Source of the DNA: Frankia nepalensis
Lineage (GTDB): Bacteria; Actinomycetota; Actinomycetes; Frankiales; Frankiaceae
Direction: 5' to 3'
Length of the DNA: 64,000 nucleotides
NCBI RefSeq assembly: GCF_016786325.1
Contig: NZ_JADWYU010000114.1
Coordinates: 1-64,000 of the forward strand
Positions 40,701-49,073 of this stretch are shown here, piece by piece. Positions within the stretch are counted from its first letter, which is position 1; every line of letters begins with the position of its first letter. The position numbers and the translations under genes were made by a program. The notes under the pieces were generated by a model, which worked only from the letters and a program-made list of their open reading frames with translations, was not told the DNA's origin and ran no database searches.

Positions 40701-41000
40701 GGAGTACCAGACCAGGAGCGCCAGCGGGGTGCGCGACGACGGGTCGGCCAGCATCGGGATCGTCATCGCGGCCGTCATCGCCACCGTCGCCACCAGCGCG
40801 TGGCGCCGGCTCTGCCCACCGGGGGCCCGCAGGACGTAGCCAAGGGCGCCCAACGCCAGCAACAGCGCCACGAAGGTCTGGGGCAGCAGGAACAGGCCCG
40901 AATCCGGGACGAGCAGCATCACCAGCAGGAACAGCGTGCCGACCAGCGGAAGTACGACGAGGAACACGCGCTGCCGGATGACAGAGCGCCTCGCGAGCAT
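37773..41000 (-). CDS. membrane GGDEF-EAL protein with C-terminal GAF domains
   Basis: A 1075-residue c-di-GMP enzyme. Six hydrophobic segments (about 10-170) form the sensor. GGDEF is intact (RLGGDEFALVLPG, about 248). The inhibitory RxxD site before it is not, because the matching positions read R-P-E-P. The EAL domain keeps AEALVRW, ANLSA, EITESAL, DDFGTGYSS, KIDKGFV, GEGVED and LLQGD, so hydrolysis should work. After a 100-residue disordered linker come two GAF-like domains (about 735-870 and 895-1035). GAF domains after EAL reverse the usual sensor-first order. Start ATG follows GGAGGG. Role: turnover of c-di-GMP in response to a signal that cannot be named. Confidence 0.92.
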   Translation of the reverse strand: MLARRSVIRQRVFLVVLPLVGTLFLLVMLLVPDSGLFLLPQTFVALLLALGALGYVLRAPGGQSRRHALVATVAMTAAMTIPMLADPSSRTPLALLVWYSWLGSYAGVVSRRLVPVSALTGAICLTMTGALAARGDLGVIPLTYLAVLLSIVASASFTFGFFRWGYGQAFADPLTGLTNRAGLMRSGEPVVAELLLSGRAGVLMVLDVNRFREINTALGHQAGDEALREFADLLRRVRPEPLFVGRLGGDEFALVLPGEELTAGDDDRDERPAQLGRDVLDQLDGLVRVRGVDIELESTAGMAVAPRDGARLATLLPCADAALAKAKRDGARVGVWDAGMAGTAGVRSWELALHAQLRAAIAHRELVLHFQPVQEAATGRVASAEALVRWRHPERGLLPPGSFLPMAERSSLIIDLTWWELEEVIAQCARWSRAGVHLPVSANLSARMLVVDDLPRMITRRLAAYRLPPEMLTLEITESALVSQPARAAAMLGELRTAGVKLSLDDFGTGYSSMEILKALPFDEMKIDKGFVMDARASLPDAAIVRSVVDLGHRLGLRVVGEGVEDEQSARMLTELGCDLLQGDALSPPLPADELAALLTSGGMGAVPPAPRGDRHGTADGGHRAAGGRITTGHAATPWGDVLPGLAPNGGRPPRAGGEAAGQENAGLTAGDGHGDAADVTPRNVAPGVRPAGPPVSQESARRWAEEGLRAPDPPDEPDRLAALRHYRILDTPAEPEFDTLTTLAAQVTDCAHGYLVLVDEAREWFKATHGVRPPGLDARVGAASHVVGSGKYLEVPELGRDLRFAHLARAEPQIVVFIAGAPLRTADGHVLGALCVSDRVPRRLTSGQRGALDELAEHVMRLLDARLERLLLEEVLDGLGRLDQFWHRHDLPAAATLIAEVVRGLTSADASAVMLPDLPGSTIFHAAGVSVAEGVPPLTEVGVRSSAAGTEALRELARARGPMFVPDAARSPLIPPEMVRRLKIGSALMVPLRGEGGVLGMITVRWTRRRDRLDPAVWRAVVLFTGQARFALLRLRGAGTDAPDGAGRPAGGHPPAADGVADATHGTRSAGSRL

Positions 41001-41625
41001 GCGACCAGCCCTCCTCGCGCCCGCACGCCTCCGGTCGCGGGCGGGCGTTCACCCGCGCGCGCCGGCGGCGTGGCCTCCGGCTCGGGGCGGCCGGACCGAA
41101 GCGCCGGGCCGGCCGCGCCAGCCCGGGCCGGCCCCCGGTACGGCCCGTTCCCACACAGTCACACCATGTCCAACGCCCGGCACAGGGTAACCCCGGGCAG
41201 CACGGTTTCCCGGCCACGCCCCACAGATCTGCCCACGCCCCGCGCCAGCTCCACGCCGCAGCGTGCACACCCAGGCTCAAAACACCCGAACGACCAGGTC
41301 AGCACCCCTTCGATCAACGCGGCGCGCGGCAACCCGATCAGCTCTGCCGGTCAGAACCCGCGGCCGTCTCATGACGCCACAGACGGGGAGCGGCCCTCCC
41401 CCAGCACCCAGGGCACCGTCACGCCCAGCGACGTCCGAAGGACGAACCGCTCGGGGGGTGCCGGGGGGCGAAGCCCCCTGACACGGGGTTCCAGGACGCA
41501 GGGGTCCCCGGGGATCCGCGCCAGCGGATCTTTGGGGGAACGGCCCCCTGGGCAGACATCATGGACGCGGGCTTCGGCGAAGCCGGCCGAAGGCCGGCGG
41601 GCACACCACCCCACGCCCGCCCGCG
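41001..41625. other. 625-bp region with a hairpin series between polA and the GGDEF-EAL gene
   Basis: No gene is seen. The first 400 bases should include the GGDEF-EAL promoter. Between about 41460 and 41605 come four short inverted repeats in a row: ggggggc-gaa-gcccccc type, the GCCA-loop palindrome, ggcttc-ggc-gaagcc and gccggcc-gaa-ggccggc. The last two lie just after the polA stop and may end its transcript. Confidence 0.65.
41506..41537 (+). repeat. GCCA-loop palindromic element, copy 2
   Basis: Stem ccccggggatccgc / gcggatctttgggg with loop gcca. Same size and loop as the copy in the GT39 gene, and likewise preceded by gcaggggt. Three of 14 pairs are G-U when read as plus-strand RNA. 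Confidence 0.75.
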
Positions 41626-44553
41626 TCAATGTCCCGCGTCGTCCCAGGTACGGCCGGCGCCGACGGAGACGTCCAGCGGGACGGACATGGTGTAGGCGCT
41701 GCCCATCTGGGCGCGGACGAGAGCCTCGACCTGCTCGCGCTCGCCGGGGGCGACCTCGAGCACGAGTTCGTCGTGCACCTGCAGGAGCAGCCGGGAGCGC
41801 AGGCCGGCGTCCCGCAGGCTCTGGTCGACCCCGAGCATCGCGATCTTGATGATGTCGGCGGCGGAACCCTGGATGGGGGCGTTCAGGGCCATCCGCTCGG
41901 CCATCTGCCGACGCTGGGAGTTGTCGCTGGTCAGATCGGGCAGGTAGCGTCGCCGGCCCAGGATCGTCTCGGTATAGCCGTCCTTGCGGGCACGGTCCAC
42001 GACGCCGCGCAGGAAGTCACGCACCCCGCCGAACCGGGCGAAGTAGGCCTCCATCTGCTCGCGGGCTTCATCCGGAGCAATGCCGAGCTGGGTTGCCAGG
42101 CCATAGGCGGACAGGCCATAGGCGAGCCCATAGGACATCGCCTTGATCCGCCGCCGCAGTTCCGGGTCAACCTCGGAGACCGGCAAGTTGAATGCCTGGG
42201 CGGCGACGAATGTGTGCAGGTCCTCGCCGGACGTGAACGCACCGATCAGGCCCTCGTCGCCGGAGAGATGCGCCATGATTCGCATCTCGATCTGCGAGTA
42301 GTCCGCGGTCAGCAGCGTCTCGTAGCGCTCACCGACGACGAACGCCCGGCGGATCTGGCGGCCCTCCGCGGTGCGGATCGGGATGTTCTGCAGGTTCGGG
42401 TCGGTAGAGGACAGCCGACCGGTGGCCGCGATCATCTGGTTGAAGGTGGTGTGGATGCGACCGGCGTCGTCGATCATCGGCAACAGCGACTCGACGACCG
42501 TCTTGAGCCGGGCCACGTCACGGTGGCGCAGCAGCGTCGGGATCAACGGGTGGTCGGTCTGGACGGCCAGCCACGCCAGCGCGTCCGCGTCCGTGGTGTA
42601 GCCCGTCTTGATCTTCTTGGTCTTCGGCAGCGCCAGCTCCTCGAACAGGATCTGCTGGAGCTGCTTCGGCGAGCCGAGGTTGAACGGCCGGCCGACGATC
42701 TCGTGGGCCGCCTCGACGACCTTGTTCACCTCGGCGCCGTACTGGGACCGCAGGTCGTCGAGATACTCCGCGTCGGCGGCGATCCCGGCGCGTTCCATCC
42801 CGGCGAGCACGGTCAGCAGCGGGAGCTCGATCTCGCGCAGCAGGCGGGCGGCGGACCGGCGCTCCAGGTCCCCGTCCAGCGCGTCGGCGAGCTCGGCGAC
42901 CGCGCGGGCGCGCACGGCGTCCACCTCGGCCTCGTCGGTCTCGGTGACGCCCTCGACCTCGACCTCGAGGGCGAGCTGGCCGTCGGACGGTGCCTCGTCG
43001 GCCTTCAGCTCACGATGCAGGTAGCGCAGGACCAGGTCGGCCAGGTCGAACGAACGCTGCCCCGGCAGGGCGAGGTAGGCGGCGAGCGCCGTGTCGCTGG
43101 TGACGCCGGCCAGGGTGAAGCCCAGCTCGGCGAGCGCGAGCATCGGGCCCTTGACGTCGTGCGCGGCCTTGGGCTTCGTCTCGTCGGCGAGCCAGGCACC
43201 CAGCGCGTTCTCGTCGGCGGGGGTCAGCTGGGTCGGGTCGATCCAGGCCGCGGCGCCGTCCGGGGCCGCCAGGCCGACGCCCGCGACGCTCCCCGTGCCG
43301 CGGCCCCAGCTGCCGCGCGGGTAGAGGCCCGTGCGGGCACCGCCGGCCGTGTGCTCGGCCAGCCACTCGGGCACGTCGCCGGGGCCGAGCACGGCCAGCT
43401 CGACGGTGAAGCCGCCATCGCCGGCGGCCGGCTCGACGACGGCCAGCGCCTGGTAGAGCCGCTCGCGCAGCACCCGGAACTGCAGCGTGTCGAACAGCGT
43501 GTGCACCGCCTCCCGGTCCCAGGGGACGAGGCGAAGGCCGGCGGGGCCGACCTCGAGCGGGACGTCGCGGGCAAGCTCCGTCAGGGTCCGGTTCCGGATC
43601 ACGTTCGACAGGTTGTCCCGCAGCGAGGCACCGGTCTTGCCGGTGATCTCGTCGGCCCGGTCGACCAGGTTCGCGAGGCTGCCGAACTGCTGGATCCACT
43701 TGGTGGCGGTCTTCTCGCCCACGCCGGGTACCGAGGGCAGGTTGTCCGACGGGTCGCCCCGCAGCGCCGCGAAGTCCGGGTACTGGGCCGGGGTGAGGCC
43801 GTAGCGGGCCTCCAGTTCCTCGGGCGTGTAGCGGATCATGTCGCTGATGCCCTTGCGGGTCATCAGCACGGTGACCTGGTCGCTGACGAGCTGCAGGGTG
43901 TCGCGGTCACCGCTGACGATGAGGACGTCCATGCCGGCCGACTCGCCCTGGGCGGCCAGCGTCGCGATGATGTCGTCCGCCTCGTAGCCGGCGCGGGACA
44001 GGCTCGGCACGGCGAGCGCGTCGCAGACCTGGTGGATCAGGCTGATCTGGCCGACGAAGTCCGAAGGAGTCTCGGCCCGGCCCGCCTTGTACTCGGCGTA
44101 CTGGGTGTGCCGGAAGGTCGGCGCCGGCAGGTCCCAGGCGACGGCGACGTGCGTCGGCCGCTCGTCTCGCAGGGCATTGATCAGCATCGACGTGAAGCCG
44201 TAGACGGCGTTCGTCGGCTGCCCGGTCGTGGTGGAGAAGTTCTCGACCGGCAGCGCGAAGAACGCCCGGTAGGCCAGCGAGTTCCCGTCGAGCAGCAACA
44301 GCCGTCCCGACGGGGGCGCGGCGCCGCCCGGCCCGCCGGCCGGCGCGGGCGCCCGCGCCGGTGCCTTGGTCGACGACCTGGCCGCGGACGCCCGGGACGC
44401 CCGCTTCGCGGGGGTGGGCGCGCCCGCGGGAGCATCGGCGGCGGTCGCCGGGGGCGAGCCGTCCGTCACGGCGCCGTCCTCGGGTTCGTCGATCTTCTCG
44501 GGTTCGTCGATCGCTGGGTTCCTGATCGCTGGGTTCCTGGTCGAAGCCGACAC
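41626..44553 (-). CDS. polA: DNA polymerase I
   Basis: PolA fills gaps in repair and removes primers. The 5' nuclease domain opens LLLLDGNSLAYRAFFALP after about 80 disordered residues. The central 3'-5' exonuclease region lacks the D-x-E metal motif (it reads TGLYPRGSWGRG there), as in other actinobacterial PolA, so proofreading is probably absent. The polymerase domain is intact: LLTADYSQIEMRIMAHLSGD, the O-helix RRRIKAMSYGLAYGLSAYG and LLLQVHDELVLEV. GTG at 44553 is the assumed start; the N-terminal tail contains a 15-base direct repeat encoding NPAI-R-NPAI. Length about 975 residues. Confidence 0.97.
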   Translation of the reverse strand: MSASTRNPAIRNPAIDEPEKIDEPEDGAVTDGSPPATAADAPAGAPTPAKRASRASAARSSTKAPARAPAPAGGPGGAAPPSGRLLLLDGNSLAYRAFFALPVENFSTTTGQPTNAVYGFTSMLINALRDERPTHVAVAWDLPAPTFRHTQYAEYKAGRAETPSDFVGQISLIHQVCDALAVPSLSRAGYEADDIIATLAAQGESAGMDVLIVSGDRDTLQLVSDQVTVLMTRKGISDMIRYTPEELEARYGLTPAQYPDFAALRGDPSDNLPSVPGVGEKTATKWIQQFGSLANLVDRADEITGKTGASLRDNLSNVIRNRTLTELARDVPLEVGPAGLRLVPWDREAVHTLFDTLQFRVLRERLYQALAVVEPAAGDGGFTVELAVLGPGDVPEWLAEHTAGGARTGLYPRGSWGRGTGSVAGVGLAAPDGAAAWIDPTQLTPADENALGAWLADETKPKAAHDVKGPMLALAELGFTLAGVTSDTALAAYLALPGQRSFDLADLVLRYLHRELKADEAPSDGQLALEVEVEGVTETDEAEVDAVRARAVAELADALDGDLERRSAARLLREIELPLLTVLAGMERAGIAADAEYLDDLRSQYGAEVNKVVEAAHEIVGRPFNLGSPKQLQQILFEELALPKTKKIKTGYTTDADALAWLAVQTDHPLIPTLLRHRDVARLKTVVESLLPMIDDAGRIHTTFNQMIAATGRLSSTDPNLQNIPIRTAEGRQIRRAFVVGERYETLLTADYSQIEMRIMAHLSGDEGLIGAFTSGEDLHTFVAAQAFNLPVSEVDPELRRRIKAMSYGLAYGLSAYGLATQLGIAPDEAREQMEAYFARFGGVRDFLRGVVDRARKDGYTETILGRRRYLPDLTSDNSQRRQMAERMALNAPIQGSAADIIKIAMLGVDQSLRDAGLRSRLLLQVHDELVLEVAPGEREQVEALVRAQMGSAYTMSVPLDVSVGAGRTWDDAGH

Positions 44554-44765
44554 CCAGCGAAGTCTAGGCCGCCGCACCGACAATCCCGGACAGCGCCCGA
44601 TCACTTCGTGAGGCGGACGGTGTGGGCTGGCATGGCCCTCCCGGGTGACGAGGCGCCCACCGGCACGGCGCGCGGCGGGCCCAGCACCGGCGGGCGCCCC
44701 CGCCACCCCTCCGGCGGCCGTCGGCGGTATGACAGTTCGGCGTCCGGCAGGAACCTTAGGCTCAG

Positions 44766-45263
44766 ATGGTGACTGTCGAGACCGAGCCGGCGGACGCCGC
44801 CGGCCAGGCGCCGCCGGCCGACCAGGCCGAACTGGTGGCGCGGCTGAACCTGCACCGCGGCGAGCTCAACGAGAAGATGGGCGTCGAGCTGCTGGAGGCC
44901 TCCGGCGACCGGGTCGTCGGACGGATGCCGGTGGAGGGCAACCGGCAGCCCTATGGGCTGCTGCACGGCGGCGCGTCGGTCGTGCTCGCGGAGACCGTCG
45001 GCTCGATGGCGGCGATGCTCACCGCCGGGACGGACCGGGCCGCGGTCGGCCTGGAGATCAACGCGACCCACCATCGCGCGGTCACGTCCGGCACGGTCAC
45101 CGCCGTCGCGACCCGCGTCCACGCCGGACGCTCGGTGGCGACGTTCGACATCCGGATCACCGACGAGGCCGGCCGGCCGGTCTGCACCTGCCGGCTGACC
45201 TGCATGCTTCGCGACCAGCCCCCTGCCGGGGGCGTCAACCCCGGGCGCGGGCCCGAGCGCTAA
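44766..45263 (+). CDS. PaaI-type hotdog thioesterase
   Basis: A 165-residue hotdog-fold protein with the PaaI active-site stretch YGLLHGGASVVLAETVGSMAA and the strand INATHHRAVTSGTVTAVATRVHAG. It hydrolyses acyl-CoA thioesters, probably aromatic or short-chain, and a relative commonly sits beside polA in actinobacteria. A TAGGCT resembling a -10 lies only 4 bases before the ATG, so the mRNA could be leaderless. It is divergent from polA. Confidence 0.9.
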   Translation: MVTVETEPADAAGQAPPADQAELVARLNLHRGELNEKMGVELLEASGDRVVGRMPVEGNRQPYGLLHGGASVVLAETVGSMAAMLTAGTDRAAVGLEINATHHRAVTSGTVTAVATRVHAGRSVATFDIRITDEAGRPVCTCRLTCMLRDQPPAGGVNPGRGPER

Positions 45264-45319
45264 TTCGGGATACGCGGTCGTCGGTCGTGGAATGCCCCAC
45301 GGCCACAGGCCACAACAGT

Positions 45320-45339
45320 CGGCCCGCGTGGGCGGGCCG
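45320..45339 (+). terminator. hairpin 3' of the thioesterase gene
   Basis: Perfect 8-bp stem cggcccgc / gcgggccg with loop gtgg, 57 bases after the thioesterase stop. Confidence 0.5.
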
Positions 45340-45467
45340 CGTTGACGTCGCTACCGAGCGCTTCTAGCGTCACTCACGCGGTGGAACCCGGGGGCCGGGC
45401 GAGTAGAAAACGTCCAGGCAGGGGAAGGCTCGGACGGCACCAAAGCCCTCCCCCGGGGTACACCAGC

Positions 45468-45514
45468 GGCGGCCCACCACGGCTGACGGCCCTGATGACC
45501 GTCGGTGGGCCGCC
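45468..45514 (-). terminator. hairpin 3' of the liv operon
   Basis: Perfect 11-bp inverted repeat (ggcggcccacc and its complement) with a 25-base centre that can pair further, 69 bases after the livG stop. Confidence 0.6.
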
Positions 45515-45582
45515 AGGTGCGCCGACGGGGCCGACGGCTTCGTCCCGGTGACCAGCCCGGCCGGCTCGACGCGTCCCGCGGG

Positions 45583-46698
45583 CTACCCGGTCCCCAGGTA
45601 GGCGCCGATGACCGCGGGGTCGGCGCGGACCTCGGCGGGGGTACCGGTCGCGATCACCTTGCCGAAGGCGAGGACGACGACCGTGTCGGCGACCGCGGAA
45701 ACCAGGCGCATGTCGTGCTCGATGAGCAGGACGCTGATGCCGCGGGCGCGGATCTGGCCGATCAGGTCGACGAGGTCGCGCCGCTCGGCGGCGGTCGCCC
45801 CGGCCGCCGGCTCGTCGAGCAACAGCAGCGACGGCCGGGTGCCGAGCGCCCGGGCGATCTCCAGGCGGCGCTGCGCGCCGTAGGGCAGGCCGGCGGCGGG
45901 CTGGCCCGCGCGGTCCGCCAGCCCGACGAAGTCGAGCAGCTCCCAGGCCGTCGAGGTCACGGCCGCCGCCTCGCGGCGGACGCGCGGCAGTGGCAGCAGC
46001 GCCCGGCCGGCGCCCACCCTGGCCCGGACCTCCACCCCGACGCGGACGTTGTCCAACGCGGTCAGGTCGCCGAAGAGCCGGATGTTCTGGAAGGTCCGGG
46101 CGACGCCGAGGCGGGCGACCGCGTGCGGCGAGCGCCCGAACAGCTCGACCGGCCGGCGCGCGACCGCCGGGCCAGCGCCCCGGCCCGCCGCCTCGTCCTC
46201 CACGATCCCGCCGTCCTCGATCTCACCGTCCTCGGCCTCGCCGCGCGCGGCCTGCCCGTCCATCGCCTCGCCCGCCGCGTCGGTCGCCGCGTCCGTCCGC
46301 CGGCCCGCTGGGCCGGCGCGGGGGCGGCGCGCCGGCGCGGCCGCCGGCGCCCAGGGGGTCACGCCCCGGACGTGGGTGGGCCAGAAGTGGGCGCTCCCGC
46401 GGCGAGGGCGGTAGGCGCCGGTGAGGCAGTTGAACAGCGACGTCTTGCCGGCGCCGTTCGGGCCGATCACGGCGAGCACGCTCCCGCGATGATGGCGCAG
46501 CGACACATCGTCCAGGCTCGTCAGCCCGCCGAAGCGCAACGTGAGGCCGGCGACGTCGAGGATCGGGCGCGGCGGCGGCACCGAGCCGGGCGAGGGCACC
46601 GTGGGCGCGTCCGGCGCCCAGCCGATCCGGGGGCCGGGCCGCGCCGGCGCTATCGGCGGAGTCCTGGGCTGGCGCCCGCGCGGCTCGGGGACGGTCAC
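45583..46698 (-). CDS. livG: branched-chain amino-acid-type ABC transporter ATPase with acidic insert
   Basis: The 371-residue protein is LivG-like: Walker A GPNGAGKTSLFNCLTGAYRP (about 81), Q-loop region ARTFQNIRLFGDL, signature YGAQRRLEIARAL, Walker B LLLLDEPAAGAT and H-loop IEHDM. All ATPase residues are present. Between Walker A and the Q-loop (about 105-180) is an insert absent from ordinary LivG: a Pro/Arg/Ala stretch and then an acidic block with EDGEIEDGGIVEDE. About 45 Pro-rich residues also precede the domain. GTG at 46698 overlaps the livM stop by 4 bases. It powers uptake by the LivH-LivM channel. Confidence 0.92.
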   Translation of the reverse strand: MTVPEPRGRQPRTPPIAPARPGPRIGWAPDAPTVPSPGSVPPPRPILDVAGLTLRFGGLTSLDDVSLRHHRGSVLAVIGPNGAGKTSLFNCLTGAYRPRRGSAHFWPTHVRGVTPWAPAAAPARRPRAGPAGRRTDAATDAAGEAMDGQAARGEAEDGEIEDGGIVEDEAAGRGAGPAVARRPVELFGRSPHAVARLGVARTFQNIRLFGDLTALDNVRVGVEVRARVGAGRALLPLPRVRREAAAVTSTAWELLDFVGLADRAGQPAAGLPYGAQRRLEIARALGTRPSLLLLDEPAAGATAAERRDLVDLIGQIRARGISVLLIEHDMRLVSAVADTVVVLAFGKVIATGTPAEVRADPAVIGAYLGTG

Positions 46699-49073
46699 GG
46701 CGCCCTGCCTTCCTGACTCTCCTCGCGCTGGTCGGCGGGGACGTCGCCGGCCGGTGGCACGGCCCGCGCGGGCGCCGACCGGGGCGAGGGCGCCACCCCG
46801 GTGGCGGCGGTCGGCGCCGCCCATGCCGGGACCGGGTGCGCGCCGGCGAAGCGCGGACGGGGCGCCAGCAGCCCACGCGGACGGAAGACCATCATGATCA
46901 TCACAAGGGCGCCGAAGTAGATGAAACGGTCGGCGGCCGGCACCCGGTCACGCAGGAAGAAGGCCAGGCCCTGCAGGACGACGGCCCCGAGAACGACCCC
47001 GAGGCGCGAGCCCATCCCCCCGAAGATGACGATGGTGAGCACCAGCAGCGAGGCCTGCAGGCCGAACGTCTGCGGGTTGAAGAACTGCTTGCTGGCCAGG
47101 ATCACGCCGGCGAACCCGGAGACCGAGGCCCCGATCGCGAACGCCAGCAGCTTCATCCGGACGGTGCGCACCCCGGTCGCCTCGGCGGCGACCTCGTCCT
47201 GGCGGATCGCCGCCCAGGCCCGCCCGGTGCGCGACCGTTCCCAGACGCCGAGCACCGCCATCACCAGCACCACGAGACCGAGCAGCAGGTAGTAGTACGG
47301 CAGCGGGTCGAGTCCGAAGGTGTAGTGAAACCCGCCGACGTGCACCGACAGCGGCGGCACCCCGAACACGCCGCGCGCTCCGCCCGTGATCCCGTCGGCG
47401 TTGTTCGCGAGCAGGTGGACGATCTCGCCGAAGCCGAGCGTGACGATCGCCAGATAGTCGCCGCGCAGGCGCAGTGTCGGGCCGCCCAGCAGGATCCCGG
47501 CGACCGCCGCGGCCAGCAGCGCGACGGGCATCGCCAGGAACGGGTTGAGCTGGAACGGGGCGTGCCACGGCATCGAGTCCGGGGCGCTCAGGTACGCGGT
47601 GGTGTAGGCGCCGATCGCGAAGAAGGCGATGTAGCCGAGGTCGAGCAGGCCGGCGTAGCCGACGACGACGTTGAGGCCGAGCGCCAGCAGCGCGTACAGC
47701 CCGATGTCGTTGACCATCGACTGCTGCGCCGCCGTCGACACGAGCAGCGGCGCCGCCACCGCCGCCGCGAGCGCCAGCGCGTGGCCAACGCCCCGTGACC
47801 ACCAGCCCGGCCGGGCCGGCGCCCTGGCGGCCCTCGTTCCGGCCGGTGGCGCGGCCGAGGCAGCCGATCGCGCGGCCGATGGCACGGCCGAGACGGCCGG
47901 TGGCGCCGAGGCCGCCGGGACCGCCGACGCGGACCGCTCCTCCCATTTCGAGCGGACCGCCCAGGTCCGGTGCCAAGGGCCGACCGGATCGGGGGCCCGC
48001 TCCGCCCGGAGCACCGCTTCGGGCTCGTCGGCCCGTTCCTGCCCGGGCGGATCTGGCACCGTCCGGTCGGGCTCGTCCCGCGGCGGAACGATCCCGGCCT
48101 CGTCGAGCCGCGCGGCCGTCACCCGGCCACCCACTCCGCCGCCCACTTCGCCGACCGCGCGGCCGGACTCGGCGGCCGCCCGGCCCGGCCGCTCCGCCGC
48201 CTCGGCCAGCGACGGCCGGCGCGGGGCGAGCCGGGCACGCCGGCGCCGGCTCGCCGGCGGCAGCACCAGCCGGGCGCCCCGGCGGGCCCCGCCCCGCAGC
48301 CGGCGGGTCGCCGCGGCCAGCCGGCGCCACCGGCGCCGCGCTCGGCGGTGGCGCGGGCCGGAGCGGTCCCGCGCGCCGCCCCTCCAGTCACGGGCGGACG
48401 CGGTGACGCGCCGAGACCAGCCGAGCGTCGAGGCGCGCAGCCAGGGCCAGCAGGTCAGCGTCAGCCAGGCCAGGAGCGCGAGGGCGAGCACGATGAGGCC
48501 ACGCTCGCCCGTCAGCGAGCCGCGGGCCCCGTCCAGCGGCCGCTCGGCGTCTCCGGAGGGCCCGGTCACGAGGCCGGCCAGCGCGGCAAGCACCAGGCAC
48601 CCGCCCAGCCGCCGCCACGAGGAACTCCGGCCGGCCGGCTCCCCGGCGCCCGCCCGGCGCCTCGGTGAGGTCCCACCGGCCACGCGCGCGGCCCGCCGTT
48701 TCCGCGGGGCCGGCGATCCGTCCACCGGGGGGCCCGTCAGCGGGGTGGGAGCGGGCCGGTCGGTCGTCCTGAGGTCGACGGTGGGCGCCGTCGGCGGGTC
48801 ACCGGAGGTGCCCCGCGAGGCCGCCGGCCGCCCGCCCGGCTGGCCGGAGGGCCCCGCGCGCGCGCGCAGCTGGGACACCCGCTCGGCGACCGACGGAAGG
48901 CCGGTCGGCGCCAGTTCGCCGGCCGAGGGGGTGCGTGTCTCGGGCACGGCGGGCGGGGCGGGCGTATCCGAGGGGATGGGCGTGTCGGGTGGCGTGGCCG
49001 CGGCGCCGGACGGCGGGTGGCCGTCGGGCCGGCGCGGCTCGGGCGGCGGGCCGGCGGGCCGGTCGGAGGTCAC
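46695..49073 (-). CDS. livM: branched-chain amino-acid-type ABC permease LivM, giant N-terminal extension
   Basis: The C-terminal 370 residues are a complete LivM permease: DIGLYALLALGLNVVVGYAGLLDLGYIAFFAIGAYTTAYL, DYLAIVTLGFGEI, NNADGITGGARG, TGRAWAAIRQDEVAAEATG and MGSRLGVVLGAV. The first 420 residues are unusual: a Pro/Thr-rich disordered part, two hydrophobic segments (about 150-170 and 185-207), then about 200 Arg-rich residues. Typical LivM proteins are 300-430 residues; this is 792. GTG at 49073 overlaps the livH stop by 4 bases, so the extension is genuinely in the translated frame if coupling holds. The tail of 50 residues is also Ala/Pro-rich. Confidence 0.9.
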   Translation of the reverse strand: MTSDRPAGPPPEPRRPDGHPPSGAAATPPDTPIPSDTPAPPAVPETRTPSAGELAPTGLPSVAERVSQLRARAGPSGQPGGRPAASRGTSGDPPTAPTVDLRTTDRPAPTPLTGPPVDGSPAPRKRRAARVAGGTSPRRRAGAGEPAGRSSSWRRLGGCLVLAALAGLVTGPSGDAERPLDGARGSLTGERGLIVLALALLAWLTLTCWPWLRASTLGWSRRVTASARDWRGGARDRSGPRHRRARRRWRRLAAATRRLRGGARRGARLVLPPASRRRRARLAPRRPSLAEAAERPGRAAAESGRAVGEVGGGVGGRVTAARLDEAGIVPPRDEPDRTVPDPPGQERADEPEAVLRAERAPDPVGPWHRTWAVRSKWEERSASAVPAASAPPAVSAVPSAARSAASAAPPAGTRAARAPARPGWWSRGVGHALALAAAVAAPLLVSTAAQQSMVNDIGLYALLALGLNVVVGYAGLLDLGYIAFFAIGAYTTAYLSAPDSMPWHAPFQLNPFLAMPVALLAAAVAGILLGGPTLRLRGDYLAIVTLGFGEIVHLLANNADGITGGARGVFGVPPLSVHVGGFHYTFGLDPLPYYYLLLGLVVLVMAVLGVWERSRTGRAWAAIRQDEVAAEATGVRTVRMKLLAFAIGASVSGFAGVILASKQFFNPQTFGLQASLLVLTIVIFGGMGSRLGVVLGAVVLQGLAFFLRDRVPAADRFIYFGALVMIMMVFRPRGLLAPRPRFAGAHPVPAWAAPTAATGVAPSPRSAPARAVPPAGDVPADQREESQEGRAP

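Larger units (their letters stand above)
45264..45582. other. convergent intergenic region, thioesterase / livG
   Basis: 319 bases with no gene. Two hairpins, listed separately, probably end the two convergent transcripts. No livF gene is found here, where it would often lie. Confidence 0.65.
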
